In this document: positions 1 to 8,528 of the stretch, piece by piece
Layout of the letters: each line of letters starts with the position of its first letter
Position numbering within the stretch: position 1 is the stretch's first letter
NCBI GenBank assembly: GCA_052315415.1
Contig: JBLSDH010000001.1
Coordinates: 124,001-188,000 of the forward strand
Direction: 5' to 3'
From: Cuniculiplasma sp052315415
GTDB lineage: Archaea > Thermoplasmatota > Thermoplasmata > Thermoplasmatales > Thermoplasmataceae
Length of the DNA: 64,000 bases
Notes under the pieces: model-generated
What the model was told of the DNA's origin: nothing
The model's input: only the letters and a program-made list of their open reading frames with translations
The model's database searches: none
Position numbers and translations under genes: made by a program

Positions 1-224
1 CCGAACTGGACAACGCAATCCACAGATGAGTATTCATCCTTCGTACCGGTATCACATGCACCATAAAATCCAGAAGAACTTACAACAACCTCAAATTTTT
101 TATTCAGTGCATTAACATATTCAAAAACATGTGGTTTCAGACCGTCAGGAAGCTGAAGGAGAACCTTTTTCGCACCCATTTTTTCTAGCTTTTCTATGGT
201 TCCCTTAGGATCTATATAAGGCAT
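1..224 (-). CDS. dph2: Dph2-type diphthamide synthase, N-terminal part (runs off the window)
   Basis: Only the first 74 codons are present; the gene continues beyond base 1. Dph2 is the [4Fe-4S] radical enzyme that transfers the 3-amino-3-carboxypropyl group of S-adenosylmethionine to the target histidine of elongation factor 2, the first step of diphthamide synthesis. The visible part has the family's opening QLPDGL stretch (residues 24-29) and GFYGACD, whose Cys57 should be the first of three cluster-binding cysteines; the other two lie outside the window. The ATG follows the stop of hutI by three bases, so it is the last visible gene of a minus-strand operon with hutI and the A24 peptidase. 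Recognition is from motifs only, on a quarter of the protein. Confidence 0.8.
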   Translation of the reverse strand, partial: MPYIDPKGTIEKLEKMGAKKVLLQLPDGLKPHVFEYVNALNKKFEVVVSSSGFYGACDTGTKDEYSSVDCVVQF

Positions 225-227
225 GAT

Positions 228-1433
228 TCACCATATGAATCTTCCATTAATAACCATGTTAGAAACTTTTTCAGTATTCCATGAATAAACGATGTCTCTA
301 AAATCTTTCCTGTTGAAGATTGAAATATCAGCAGAGTAATTTTTCTCTATCTTTCCGGTTAAGTTTTCCAGCCCAAGACTTCTGGCTCCGTTAACAGTAA
401 TAGCACGGAAAGCCTCATCAAGAGTGCTGTTGCAGTATCTCACTGCAAGAAATGCTGAAAACAGTATATCCGGTACTGGATTCAGTGGGGATGTGTCAGT
501 TCCAATTGCATACTCCAGGCCTGCCTCTCTAAATTTATTGATATCAGGAAAATTTTCCTTAAGAGAGAATGCCGTAGAAGGAAGGACAACAGGGACTGTT
601 CCATTCAATTTCAATTTTTCCAAAGACCCCCTGGATGATTTCAGTAAGTGATCTGCAGATATGAATTTGAATTGATCCAGAAGATTTAATGCCCCGATAT
701 CCCTTATTTCATCCGCGTGTATTCTCATCTTCTTTCCGTATATACTGGCCCCTTTGAAAAATTCACTACATTCCTCAGGAGTGTATGCTCCGGAGTCACA
801 GAATGCATCCACAAAATCTATTTCATTGCCAATATGAGAGAGCATTTCAATGCTTTCCTTGATGAATTTAACTCTATGGGGCCCTTCTATTGATGCGTGA
901 AGTGGCAAATATGTTCTAAGTAATCTTGCACTTGTTTTTTTTCTCATCAGATTTAGGGCTTCAATCAGTTTTTTTTCTCCTTTGATGTTCATGCTGTAAC
1001 CTGTTTTGATTTCCACTGTTGAAACCCCCTTTTCCATTAGCTTATTCAACCTTTCAAGTGATTCCTCAACTATCCTATCTATTCCCGCATTTTCCGTATC
1101 AATTGCTGTTTTTTTTATCCCCTGACCTTTTTTCAAAAGCTCCTCATAGGACACACCCTCAACCCTCATCTGGAATTCCTCTGATCTGTCCCCTGCATAG
1201 AGGATGTGAGTGTGAGAATCAATAAATCCCGGAAAAACACCTTTCCCTGAAGCATCATAAATCTCAGCTTCCGGAAATTTTCTTAATACTGTTTCCGTAT
1301 TCTCAATAGAATGTATCCTTTCGTTTTCAATAACAATTGATACACCATCTGTTTTTTTCAAAACCTGTTTATTATTTTCTGTGGTCACTGTTGTCAGCCT
1401 TGCCGGATTATATATTATGAGATACCTGTTCAT
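228..1433 (-). CDS. hutI: Imidazolonepropionase
   Basis: A 401-residue amidohydrolase-fold enzyme of histidine degradation that opens 4-imidazolone-5-propionate to N-formimidoyl-L-glutamate. The metal-binding HTH motif (His74, His76) sits after the GFIDS strand, followed by the HutI-specific YAGDRSEEF stretch; a later RIHADEI motif (about residue 240) supplies another metal histidine, and the aspartate of GTDTSP is the usual catalytic acid. Length is normal for HutI. The start overlaps the preceding peptidase gene by four bases (ATGA), so they are translationally coupled. No hutH, hutU or hutG gene is in the window, so whether a complete Hut pathway exists cannot be judged here. Confidence 0.92.
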   Translation of the reverse strand: MNRYLIIYNPARLTTVTTENNKQVLKKTDGVSIVIENERIHSIENTETVLRKFPEAEIYDASGKGVFPGFIDSHTHILYAGDRSEEFQMRVEGVSYEELLKKGQGIKKTAIDTENAGIDRIVEESLERLNKLMEKGVSTVEIKTGYSMNIKGEKKLIEALNLMRKKTSARLLRTYLPLHASIEGPHRVKFIKESIEMLSHIGNEIDFVDAFCDSGAYTPEECSEFFKGASIYGKKMRIHADEIRDIGALNLLDQFKFISADHLLKSSRGSLEKLKLNGTVPVVLPSTAFSLKENFPDINKFREAGLEYAIGTDTSPLNPVPDILFSAFLAVRYCNSTLDEAFRAITVNGARSLGLENLTGKIEKNYSADISIFNRKDFRDIVYSWNTEKVSNMVINGRFIW

Positions 1434-2125
1434 ATGAAAACACCTGAAAGGTATGATATCACAGTAATAATGTAAGCTATAAAAATAAAAATTATAAAAG
1501 GAACATTATATGAATATGTATATTTACCATCGTTTTCCTTTACGGAAAATCTAACAGGGTTCAGAGCATTTTTTTCATCTGATGAGACAGAAATGGCGAA
1601 TATCCCAGTCTCCTTTTTGGTGTAGTACAAACTCCAGATCACTGAAATAACAGATGAAATACCAAGGTTTATGAAAAATAAAAGGGAAAAGGGAATAATA
1701 TTTGAATTATCAATTGTTATTGTTGAAAATATCCCCATCAGTGCAACAGAAGCTTTTATGTCCCCTTTACCAAAGAGCTTCTCACCAGCACCAAGAAATG
1801 CAAGTATTGAGATGAGTATCCATCCAAAAATGTATAATGGCATTGAAGTAAGATCAAAGATAATTATTCCTGCTATTAGAAAAATAGTAATTGTTAGGAG
1901 ATAGAATTGCGTTGGCAACCTTATAAATAGAATAATGTAAAGTGCCAGATATATAATGAGGAAATATAGGTTTGCACCAAAAAAATAGGAAAACATGGTT
2001 ATGGAAACAACGGGAACGAAGAGGAGATAATTCACTGTTCTTTCCCTGTGATCCTCAATGGATCCAATTGAGAGGGAAATTGATGATACTATGAATACTG
2101 CCAATATATATGGCAAAAACAACAT
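1430..2125 (-). CDS. A24-family (GxGD) preflagellin/prepilin peptidase
   Basis: A 231-residue membrane protein with about six hydrophobic segments. The two catalytic aspartates of GxGD aspartic proteases are visible: Asp25 in SIEDHRERTVN after the first segment and Asp122 in GKGD. This is the archaeal FlaK/PibD/EppA group, which removes class III signal peptides from archaellins and pilins at the inner face of the membrane. The N-terminal methylating domain of bacterial PilD is absent, as expected in archaea. No pilin or archaellin genes lie nearby, so the substrate is unknown. It is followed directly by hutI, an odd functional partner. Confidence 0.82.
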   Translation of the reverse strand: MLFLPYILAVFIVSSISLSIGSIEDHRERTVNYLLFVPVVSITMFSYFFGANLYFLIIYLALYIILFIRLPTQFYLLTITIFLIAGIIIFDLTSMPLYIFGWILISILAFLGAGEKLFGKGDIKASVALMGIFSTITIDNSNIIPFSLLFFINLGISSVISVIWSLYYTKKETGIFAISVSSDEKNALNPVRFSVKENDGKYTYSYNVPFIIFIFIAYIITVISYLSGVFI

Positions 2126-2155
2126 TGTACGTGAATTTGTAATATATATAAAGCA

Positions 2156-2923
2156 TTAATGCAAATAATAGGTTTGAGAACCAACCAGCTGTCTTGCTGC
2201 TTCTATTGATCTGAATGGTATTCCCCTGTTTGAAAGATAATCTCTTGTTGTGGAAATGGCCAAGTCAGGCCTGTTGTTTTCGTCCGAAAGATGGAGTAAT
2301 ACTATTCTGGAATCCACGTTTGAAATGTTGGATATTGCCCTTGCTGCCTGTTCATTTGATAGATGACCATAGTTACTCTGTATCCTTTTTTTGAGATGTT
2401 CAGGATACGGCCCGTTTTTAAGTAATTCCACGTCATGATTGGATTCCACAGCAATTATATTGCAATTTTTCAACAGTGGAAAGTAGCTTTCATTGAAAAA
2501 TCCCAGGTCAGAGAATATGCACATTTTAAAATTTTTATTCTCTATTAAAAATCCCACAGGGTCTGTTGCATCATGTGATACGGGAACTGCAGTTATAGTG
2601 AAATTTCCTATTGCAATTTTATCCCCCATTGAATATGCATAATGAGCCTTCATTACAGTCTTCACTTTTTCTCTAAGATAAATATCAGCTCCAAGCCTTC
2701 TATGGGCATAAAGAAGGCCAGAAGAATGATCCCCATGTTCATGAGTTAGTATAACAGATATGTTTTTTCTGTCTTTCCCCAGTTCCTCCAGTCTTGAATT
2801 AAAACGTTTCACTGAAATTCCAAAGTCTATGACTATTTTATCCTCATCGTCACAAACTATGGTGGAATTACCCCTGCTTCCACTGGAAACCACGTTAAAA
2901 CAGATTTCTGACAATATAACCAT
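2156..2923 (-). CDS. Metallo-beta-lactamase-fold hydrolase, YycJ/WalJ-like
   Basis: A 255-residue MBL-fold protein. The metal-binding HEHGDH signature is at residues 61-66, a VPVSHDATDPVGF stretch supplies the next histidine near residue 116, and an SDLGFFN segment supplies the bridging aspartate. The N-terminal SSGSRGNST motif is typical of the YycJ/WalJ branch, which has predicted nuclease or phosphodiesterase activity. The substrate cannot be read from sequence. It lies 30 bases upstream of the A24 peptidase gene on the same strand and may start that operon. Confidence 0.8.
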   Translation of the reverse strand: MVILSEICFNVVSSGSRGNSTIVCDDEDKIVIDFGISVKRFNSRLEELGKDRKNISVILTHEHGDHSSGLLYAHRRLGADIYLREKVKTVMKAHYAYSMGDKIAIGNFTITAVPVSHDATDPVGFLIENKNFKMCIFSDLGFFNESYFPLLKNCNIIAVESNHDVELLKNGPYPEHLKKRIQSNYGHLSNEQAARAISNISNVDSRIVLLHLSDENNRPDLAISTTRDYLSNRGIPFRSIEAARQLVGSQTYYLH

Positions 2924-3018
2924 ATTTCAGAATGCTTTTAATCTTTTTCCAAAAAATCTGTGAAATCCGTTTCTCAGATACTCTTTATAATAAATTTTTT
3001 AAATAAGAATTAAAAGTA

Positions 3019-3100
3019 CGCCGCGAGGGAGATTCGAACTCCCGATCCACAAAGGGAACCAGATCTCAAGTCTGGCGCCGTACCACTGGGCCACCGCGGC
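3019..3100 (-). tRNA. tRNA-Ser (anticodon TGA)
   Basis: On the minus strand the sequence folds as a class II tRNA of 82 nt. The acceptor stem is GCCGCGG against TCGCGGC, with discriminator G as expected for serine. The anticodon stem CCAGA/TCTGG encloses loop CTTGAGA, giving anticodon TGA for UCA codons. A long variable arm is followed by T-stem GGGAG/CTCCC. No CCA is encoded and no intron is seen. A T-rich run follows the 3' end. The gene begins 9 bases after the stop of eL15, so the two are probably co-transcribed. Confidence 0.95.
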
Positions 3101-3109
3101 TCAAATTAA

Positions 3110-3706
3110 TTACCTTCTCAATCTTCCATTTGATCTTATTGATGGTCTGCTCTTGGCTGATTTTGTCCTACCTGTTCTTAGACCTCTTCCCTTGTATCCT
3201 GCGGATGTAAGACCCCTGTAAACTCTTCCTTTGTTCTGAGGCTCACCTATCCATGATATCCTCTTATCATTGTAAACTTCAGGCACATTTTTATCCACAA
3301 GCATTACCTCGTAATATTTGTAAAAACCGTCTTCTCCAACATAATAGGAGTTGAGCACCTCCATGTTTGGATATTTGTCAGCTGCTCTTTCCTCAGCTAT
3401 CCACTGTATGCTCTTTTTTCTTGTAAGTTTGTTGTATGCAAGTCTCCTGGGCCTTCGTCCACCCATTATTTTTGGTCTGTTGGCTCCTCCTTTTCTAACC
3501 CTTGATCTCACTATGATATATCCTGATTTGGCCCTGTATCCAAGATTTCTTGCTCTGTCAAGTCTTGTGGGTCTTTCAAGCCTCTCCACTGCGAGACCGT
3601 TTCTCCATGCTATCATCCTTTGTCTCTGCAGCAAGAGGAAACCATTATCACTCATGTTTTTCCATTCCTGTGAAATCTGTCCATAAAGATTGTTAACAGT
3701 TCTCAT
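3110..3706 (-). CDS. rpl15e: Large ribosomal subunit protein eL15
   Basis: A 198-residue basic protein shared by archaea and eukaryotes and absent from bacteria, part of the 50S subunit. It has the characteristic YGQISQEWKN opening, the RLERPTRLDRARNLGYRAK block, the RVRKGGANRPK block and an arginine-rich C-terminus. Length is typical. tRNA-Ser follows after 9 bases on the same strand. An AT-rich TATA-like stretch (about 3742-3760) precedes it. Confidence 0.95.
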   Translation of the reverse strand: MRTVNNLYGQISQEWKNMSDNGFLLLQRQRMIAWRNGLAVERLERPTRLDRARNLGYRAKSGYIIVRSRVRKGGANRPKIMGGRRPRRLAYNKLTRKKSIQWIAEERAADKYPNMEVLNSYYVGEDGFYKYYEVMLVDKNVPEVYNDKRISWIGEPQNKGRVYRGLTSAGYKGRGLRTGRTKSAKSRPSIRSNGRLRR

Positions 3707-3772
3707 CTGATTCTACCCTTATAATTTAGAGGTTATTCATAACTGTTTTAAATAATTTTAGAAATAGTATTT

Positions 3773-4690
3773 TTAATCTGAAAGGACATTAATAATTGCA
3801 GCCTTTGCACTATGAAGTCTGTTTTCAGCTTCCTGGAATATAACACTGTTAACACTGTCAGCAACTGAATCTGTCACTTCAAGTCCTCTGTGTGCTGGAA
3901 GGCAGTGCATGAAAATGTAATCTCTTTTTGCATGGGAAACAAGATCTTCATTGACCTGGAATTTTTTAAATGCCTTTTCTTTCTCCTCTTTTTCTTTTTC
4001 CTGACCCATTGACACCCATACATCTGTGTATATTATGTCTGCATTTTCTACGGATCTGACAGGATCATTTGTCACAGATATTGACCCTCCGTATTCTTTT
4101 GCCTTCTTTGATGCCAGTTCAACGTATTTATTATCCGGTTCATATCCTTGGGGTGTGCATATTGTTACATCATTTCCTGCAATTGCCCCAGCAAGCATTA
4201 TTGAATTGGCCATGTTATTTCCATCCCCAATGTATGTGAATTTCAAATTACCGATCTTTCCCTTTTTCTCATATATGGTGAGATAATCCGCCAACAACTG
4301 CAATGGATGTTCCTCGTCATCCAGTGCGTTGATTACAGGAATGGTTGAATGTTCAGCAAGTTTTTTGACATTCTGGTGACTGAAGGCTCTGTAGGTTATG
4401 AGATCCAGCATACCCGAAAGAACCCTTGCAGTATCCTCTATTGTCTCTCCCCTACCCATCTGCATATCATTGGGATTTAGGAATATGGCATGTCCCCCAA
4501 GCTGAAACATTGCAGTCTCAAGAGAAACCCTTGTTCTTGTACTTGATTTTTCAAAAATCATTCCAAGGGTTCTTCCCTCAACAGAGGCATGTGTCTCATA
4601 CCTTGACCTTTTCAGTTTGTATGCCATATTTATCAGTTCATGAAAGTTGTCTTCATAATCCAGAACTGAAATAATGTCTTTTTTAACCAT
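3773..4690 (-). CDS. argF: Ornithine carbamoyltransferase
   Basis: A 305-residue cytosolic enzyme forming citrulline from ornithine and carbamoyl phosphate. The carbamoyl-phosphate loop STRTR is at residues 50-54 and the HCLPAHRG motif holding the catalytic Cys is near residue 264. An SMG loop in the ornithine domain and overall length favour OTC over aspartate carbamoyltransferase. It starts 10 bases after sucD and probably shares its transcript, an unusual coupling of arginine synthesis to the TCA cycle. Confidence 0.93.
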   Translation of the reverse strand: MVKKDIISVLDYEDNFHELINMAYKLKRSRYETHASVEGRTLGMIFEKSSTRTRVSLETAMFQLGGHAIFLNPNDMQMGRGETIEDTARVLSGMLDLITYRAFSHQNVKKLAEHSTIPVINALDDEEHPLQLLADYLTIYEKKGKIGNLKFTYIGDGNNMANSIMLAGAIAGNDVTICTPQGYEPDNKYVELASKKAKEYGGSISVTNDPVRSVENADIIYTDVWVSMGQEKEKEEKEKAFKKFQVNEDLVSHAKRDYIFMHCLPAHRGLEVTDSVADSVNSVIFQEAENRLHSAKAAIINVLSD

Positions 4691-4700
4691 TTTTTACACC

Positions 4701-5561
4701 TCAGTCAAGAAGCTTCGGGACGTCCACTGGGTAATCAGCTACCTTTACACCTGCTTCATTGAACGCCTTTATTTTACTTTCAGCTGTTCCAACGCCCTGT
4801 TCAATTATGGCTCCGGCATGACCCATTCTCTTTCCAGGTGGGGCACTTCTTCCAGTTATGTATGCCACAACCTTTTTCTTAATATGTTTCTTAATATACT
4901 GGGCTGCAAGCTCTTCTGCACTGCCCCCGATTTCACCTACCAGAACTATCTGCTCTGTCTCATCATCATTTTCATACTGTTTCAGGATGTCAATGTAATT
5001 CAGGCCAACAACCGGATCTCCACCCAGTCCTATTACTGTGCTTTCTCCTCTTCCACTTTTTGTTATGGCATCCACAATTTCATATGTCAGTGTTCCAGAT
5101 CTGGATGCAACACCTACATTTCCTTTCTTGAAAATTTTATTTGGCATTATGCCTATCTTGCATCTACTCCAAACAGATGTTATACCTGGTCCATTGGGGC
5201 CTATTACAGTTATTCCCTTTCTCCAAGCGTTGTGAACAATGTCCATTGAGTCCTGGAAAGGTACATGTTCAGTAAGTATGTAAACTAGTTTAATACCTGC
5301 ATCTATTGCCTCAAAGGCAGCATCTTTTACAAATGGTGCAGGAACGCTTATCATTGTTGCGTTTGGTTCAAATTCCATTGCATCTCTTACCGATGAAACT
5401 ATGGGAACCTTATCCATGAATTTTGAACCTGCTTTTTTAGGCGAAATTCCTGCCACGATGTTGGTTCCAAACGCTAACATCTCTCCAGAATGAAAAGACC
5501 CCTGATGTCCAGTAATACCCTGAACAATCACTCTTGTATTTTTGTCCACAAATACACTCAT
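4701..5561 (-). CDS. sucD: Succinate-CoA ligase alpha subunit
   Basis: A 286-residue subunit of succinyl-CoA synthetase (substrate-level phosphorylation in the TCA cycle). The N-terminal CoA-binding Rossmann domain shows VQGITGHQGSFH; the phosphorylated active-site histidine is in the MGHAGAII motif near the C-terminus; the EIGGSAEELAA segment matches the family. Its start overlaps the stop of sucC by one base (position 5561), so the two subunits are translationally coupled. A long open frame on the opposite strand (4674-5249) is a shadow of this gene. Confidence 0.95.
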   Translation of the reverse strand: MSVFVDKNTRVIVQGITGHQGSFHSGEMLAFGTNIVAGISPKKAGSKFMDKVPIVSSVRDAMEFEPNATMISVPAPFVKDAAFEAIDAGIKLVYILTEHVPFQDSMDIVHNAWRKGITVIGPNGPGITSVWSRCKIGIMPNKIFKKGNVGVASRSGTLTYEIVDAITKSGRGESTVIGLGGDPVVGLNYIDILKQYENDDETEQIVLVGEIGGSAEELAAQYIKKHIKKKVVAYITGRSAPPGKRMGHAGAIIEQGVGTAESKIKAFNEAGVKVADYPVDVPKLLD

Positions 5562-6667
5562 TAATTCACCCCCACTTTTTTAACTACATCCTCAATTGCT
5601 TCCATCATTGTATGATAAGAATCAATACCGTTTTCCTTTAAGATCTGAATGCCTTCATCATCTCTGACACCACTCAGTCTTACAACAATAGGTTGCTTTA
5701 TGGAAAAACGCCTTTTCGCCTCGGCAATACCGTTAGCCACAGTATCACATTTTGTGACACCGCCGAATATATTCACAAGAATTGCCTTTGGATTGGCCTT
5801 GAGTACAAAACTAAAAGCCTTGGCCACAATTTCAACATTGTCAGTACCACCCAGGTCAAGGAAATTTCTTGGTTTTCCTTTGTGCAGAGTCAGTGCATCC
5901 AGCGTTGCCATTGTCAAACCTGCCCCATTTGCAATAACCCCAATATCTCCGTCCAGTTCTATAAATGAGTACCCAGCCTCGTTTGCCTCCAGTTCCAGAG
6001 GGGTTTTATCTGGATCTTTTACATTAAATTCACTATGCCTAAACAGGGAGTCACTATCAACTATTATCTTTGAATCTGCAGCTATCAATTTTTTATCCCC
6101 CGTGATCACAAGAGGATTGATTTCCACAAGCTGACAGTCCTCCTCTGTGAAAACTTTATACATTTTTTTCAGTATATCCATATACTGATTTTCTATTTCC
6201 TGATCTATCTTTAACCTGGATACGATTTCCCTGCCTATAAAGTCAGAGTATCCCATCAATGGGTCTATATGCCTTTTAACAATCTTTTCATGTGGAACTG
6301 ACTCTATTTCCACTCCACCCTCAGTGGTAGCAATTATGACTGGTTTTTTTTCATTTCTGTCCAGGGTAATGCTGACATACATCTCTTTTTTTATATCTAT
6401 CATCTCTTCTACAAGCACCTTTGTTACTGTTAGATCCCTGATCTTTGATCCAAGCAGATCATGAACAGCTTTTTTCAATTCTTCTTCAGATTTTGCGAAT
6501 TTTATTCCACCAGATTTTCCTCTACCCCCAAGCAAAATTTGAGATTTTACAACAACTGGTTTTTCGTATTTTCTAACATCCGCCTCTTTTTCAACCACAT
6601 AGCCTTCCGGAACAGGAATTGAGTATTTTCTAAAAACCTGTTTTCCCATGTATTCATAAAGATTCAA
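5561..6667 (-). CDS. sucC: Succinate-CoA ligase beta subunit
   Basis: A 368-residue nucleotide-binding subunit with an ATP-grasp fold in the N-terminal two thirds (MNLYEYMGKQVFRKY opening, GGRGKSGGIK loop near residues 48-57) and the CoA-ligase domain at the C-terminus (GGTDNVEIVAKAF, NIFGGVTKCD). The start is a TTG codon: the family-typical N-terminus begins exactly there and a GGTGG Shine-Dalgarno lies about five bases upstream, whereas the next ATG would cut off conserved residues. First gene of sucC-sucD-argF. Confidence 0.94.
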   Translation of the reverse strand: MNLYEYMGKQVFRKYSIPVPEGYVVEKEADVRKYEKPVVVKSQILLGGRGKSGGIKFAKSEEELKKAVHDLLGSKIRDLTVTKVLVEEMIDIKKEMYVSITLDRNEKKPVIIATTEGGVEIESVPHEKIVKRHIDPLMGYSDFIGREIVSRLKIDQEIENQYMDILKKMYKVFTEEDCQLVEINPLVITGDKKLIAADSKIIVDSDSLFRHSEFNVKDPDKTPLELEANEAGYSFIELDGDIGVIANGAGLTMATLDALTLHKGKPRNFLDLGGTDNVEIVAKAFSFVLKANPKAILVNIFGGVTKCDTVANGIAEAKRRFSIKQPIVVRLSGVRDDEGIQILKENGIDSYHTMMEAIEDVVKKVGVN

Positions 6668-6747
6668 TAGACCACCAGACGGGAATGCTTATTTTACATA
6701 AAAATTATTTGAGTAAAATTGACAATTTAAAAAAAAGATAAAAAAGA

Positions 6748-8367
6748 TTAGTATTCAGGCATTCCGCCTGGAGGATTCTGATTGTTGCTTGGAGAACTCT
6801 TTTTGCTTGCTATGACGTCGTCTATTCTCAGTATCATCGTTGCAACTTCAACTGCGGATTCAAGTGCATGTTTTTTTACCCTGAGAGGATCGTATACACC
6901 CATCTTATCCATGTCACCTATTTTATTCTCAGTGAAATCTATACCGTAGAATTTGTGTCCTTTCTCGTGTTCTGACTTTAACTGTATGAGAGTGTTTATT
7001 GGATCCATTCCTGCATTCTCTGCCAGTGTTCTTGGAATTATTTCCAGAGCCCTTGCAAAAGCTTCTATTGCAAGCTGTTCCCTGCCACCAACTTTATTTG
7101 CATACGCCCTTATCTTCATGGCAAGCTCAGCTTCTGTGGCCCCTCCACCAGGAAGGACTATACCCTCCTCCTTTGCTATTGAAACTACCCTGATTGCATC
7201 ATTTAGAGCCCTTTCAATTTCAGAGACAACGTGCTCAGTTCCTCCTCTAATCAGTATTGATACTGATTTTGGATTCTTGCATCCAGTTACAAATGTCATT
7301 CTGTCGTCTCCGATTTTCTTTTCCTCTACGAGTTCTGCTTTTCCAAGTGCGTCTGAATTGAGATCGTCGAGATTTGTTATTATCTTACCTCCAGTAGCTC
7401 TGGCGAGTTTTTCCATATCACTCTTTTTAACCCTTCTTACTGCGTAAATTCCCTCTTTTGCAAGATAATGCTGGGCAATATCGTCTATGCCTTTCTGGCA
7501 AAGCACAACGTTTGCTCCACTTTTCTTAATCTTTTCGACCATCTTTTTAAATGTCTCTACTTCCTGATCAAGAAAGTCCTGTATTTTAGACGGATCTGTA
7601 ATCTGTACCTTTGCCTCTATTTCTGTTTTCTTTATTTCTAGGGCCGAATCTATGAGTGCTATTTTCGCATCCTTTACAAAGGCAGGCATTTTTGCGTGAA
7701 CCTTTTCTTTATCTATAACTATACCTTTTATTAGTTGGGTCTCGTTTACATTTCCACCCGCCTTTTTATCTACCTTTATGTTGGATGGCTCTACCATTAT
7801 TTTTCCGTCTCTTTCTTCAACCACTGATTCCACTGCGTCCACTATCATTTTATAGAATACATCCCCTGCTAGACCTATGTTTTTTCCTGATAGGGCAGTT
7901 TTTGCTATTTTCTCTAAGGATTCCTTATCCTTTATCTCCTTCCCTATCTTTTTTAGTTCTTCTTTTGCTTCATTGACTGCAAGTCTGTAACCGTTTGCTA
8001 TCACTGTTGGATGTACGCCCTGGTCAAGCAGTTCCTCAGCCTGTTTCAAGAATTCCCCTGCCAGTACAACGGAGGTTGTTGTACCATCTCCCACTGCACT
8101 GTCCTGGGATTTTGCAACCTCAACTATCATTTTTGCTGTTGGATGGTCTACATCCATTTCCTTTAGAATTGTTGCTCCATCATTTGATATAATGATGTCA
8201 CCAATGGAATCGACCAACATCTTGTCCATCCCTTTTGGACCAAGAGTGGTCCTTACAGCGTCAGCAATTGCCTTTGCTGCTTCTATATTTGTTTTTTGCG
8301 CATTTTTACCCTGCTCTCTGTTTGTCCCTTCCTTTAAAATGAGTATTGGCATTTGTCCTCCTAACAT
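6748..8367 (-). CDS. ths: Thermosome subunit (group II chaperonin)
   Basis: A 539-residue ATP-dependent folding chaperonin subunit of the archaeal thermosome. The conserved LGPKGMDKM and GDGTTTSVVL motifs form the nucleotide site, GGGATEAEL lies in the C-terminal equatorial half, and the tail ends in a GGMP-containing sequence. The frame extends 19 codons further upstream, but I start at ATG 8365-8367: homologues begin with this short MxGGQ-PILILKEGT sequence and a GGAGG Shine-Dalgarno sits seven bases before it. Thermosomes usually have alpha and beta subunits; which one this is cannot be decided here. Confidence 0.95.
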   Translation of the reverse strand: MLGGQMPILILKEGTNREQGKNAQKTNIEAAKAIADAVRTTLGPKGMDKMLVDSIGDIIISNDGATILKEMDVDHPTAKMIVEVAKSQDSAVGDGTTTSVVLAGEFLKQAEELLDQGVHPTVIANGYRLAVNEAKEELKKIGKEIKDKESLEKIAKTALSGKNIGLAGDVFYKMIVDAVESVVEERDGKIMVEPSNIKVDKKAGGNVNETQLIKGIVIDKEKVHAKMPAFVKDAKIALIDSALEIKKTEIEAKVQITDPSKIQDFLDQEVETFKKMVEKIKKSGANVVLCQKGIDDIAQHYLAKEGIYAVRRVKKSDMEKLARATGGKIITNLDDLNSDALGKAELVEEKKIGDDRMTFVTGCKNPKSVSILIRGGTEHVVSEIERALNDAIRVVSIAKEEGIVLPGGGATEAELAMKIRAYANKVGGREQLAIEAFARALEIIPRTLAENAGMDPINTLIQLKSEHEKGHKFYGIDFTENKIGDMDKMGVYDPLRVKKHALESAVEVATMILRIDDVIASKKSSPSNNQNPPGGMPEY

Positions 8368-8374
8368 TATTATT

Positions 8375-8379
8375 CCTCC
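8375..8379 (-). promoter_or_regulatory. Shine-Dalgarno that fixes the thermosome start
   Basis: GGAGG on the minus strand, seven bases before ATG 8365-8367. It argues against the longer open frame beginning at 8424 and implies a leadered transcript for this gene. Confidence 0.7.
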
Positions 8380-8403
8380 AGTAATCTGGTAAATTTGTTC
8401 TTC

Positions 8404-8417
8404 AATATAAATTTTTT
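8404..8417 (-). promoter_or_regulatory. Probable TATA box of the thermosome gene
   Basis: Reads AAAAAATTTATATT on the minus strand, centred about 43 bases before the chosen start codon, leaving a short leader that carries the Shine-Dalgarno. Assigned by sequence and position only. Confidence 0.4.
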
Positions 8418-8528
8418 GATCCAATTCCTTTTTAAATTCAACGTTTCTCCCTTGTAATCATATCTATTGATTCAAAAATTATAAGGAAATTAAAAAATAT
8501 AAATTTTAAAAAATTCAAAACTTTTAAA

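Noticed and set aside
4674..5249. A 191-codon plus-strand open frame antisense to sucD
   Set aside because: It lies entirely over a well-supported gene, is rich in Cys, Ser and Tyr as expected for an antisense shadow, and shows no domain or promoter.
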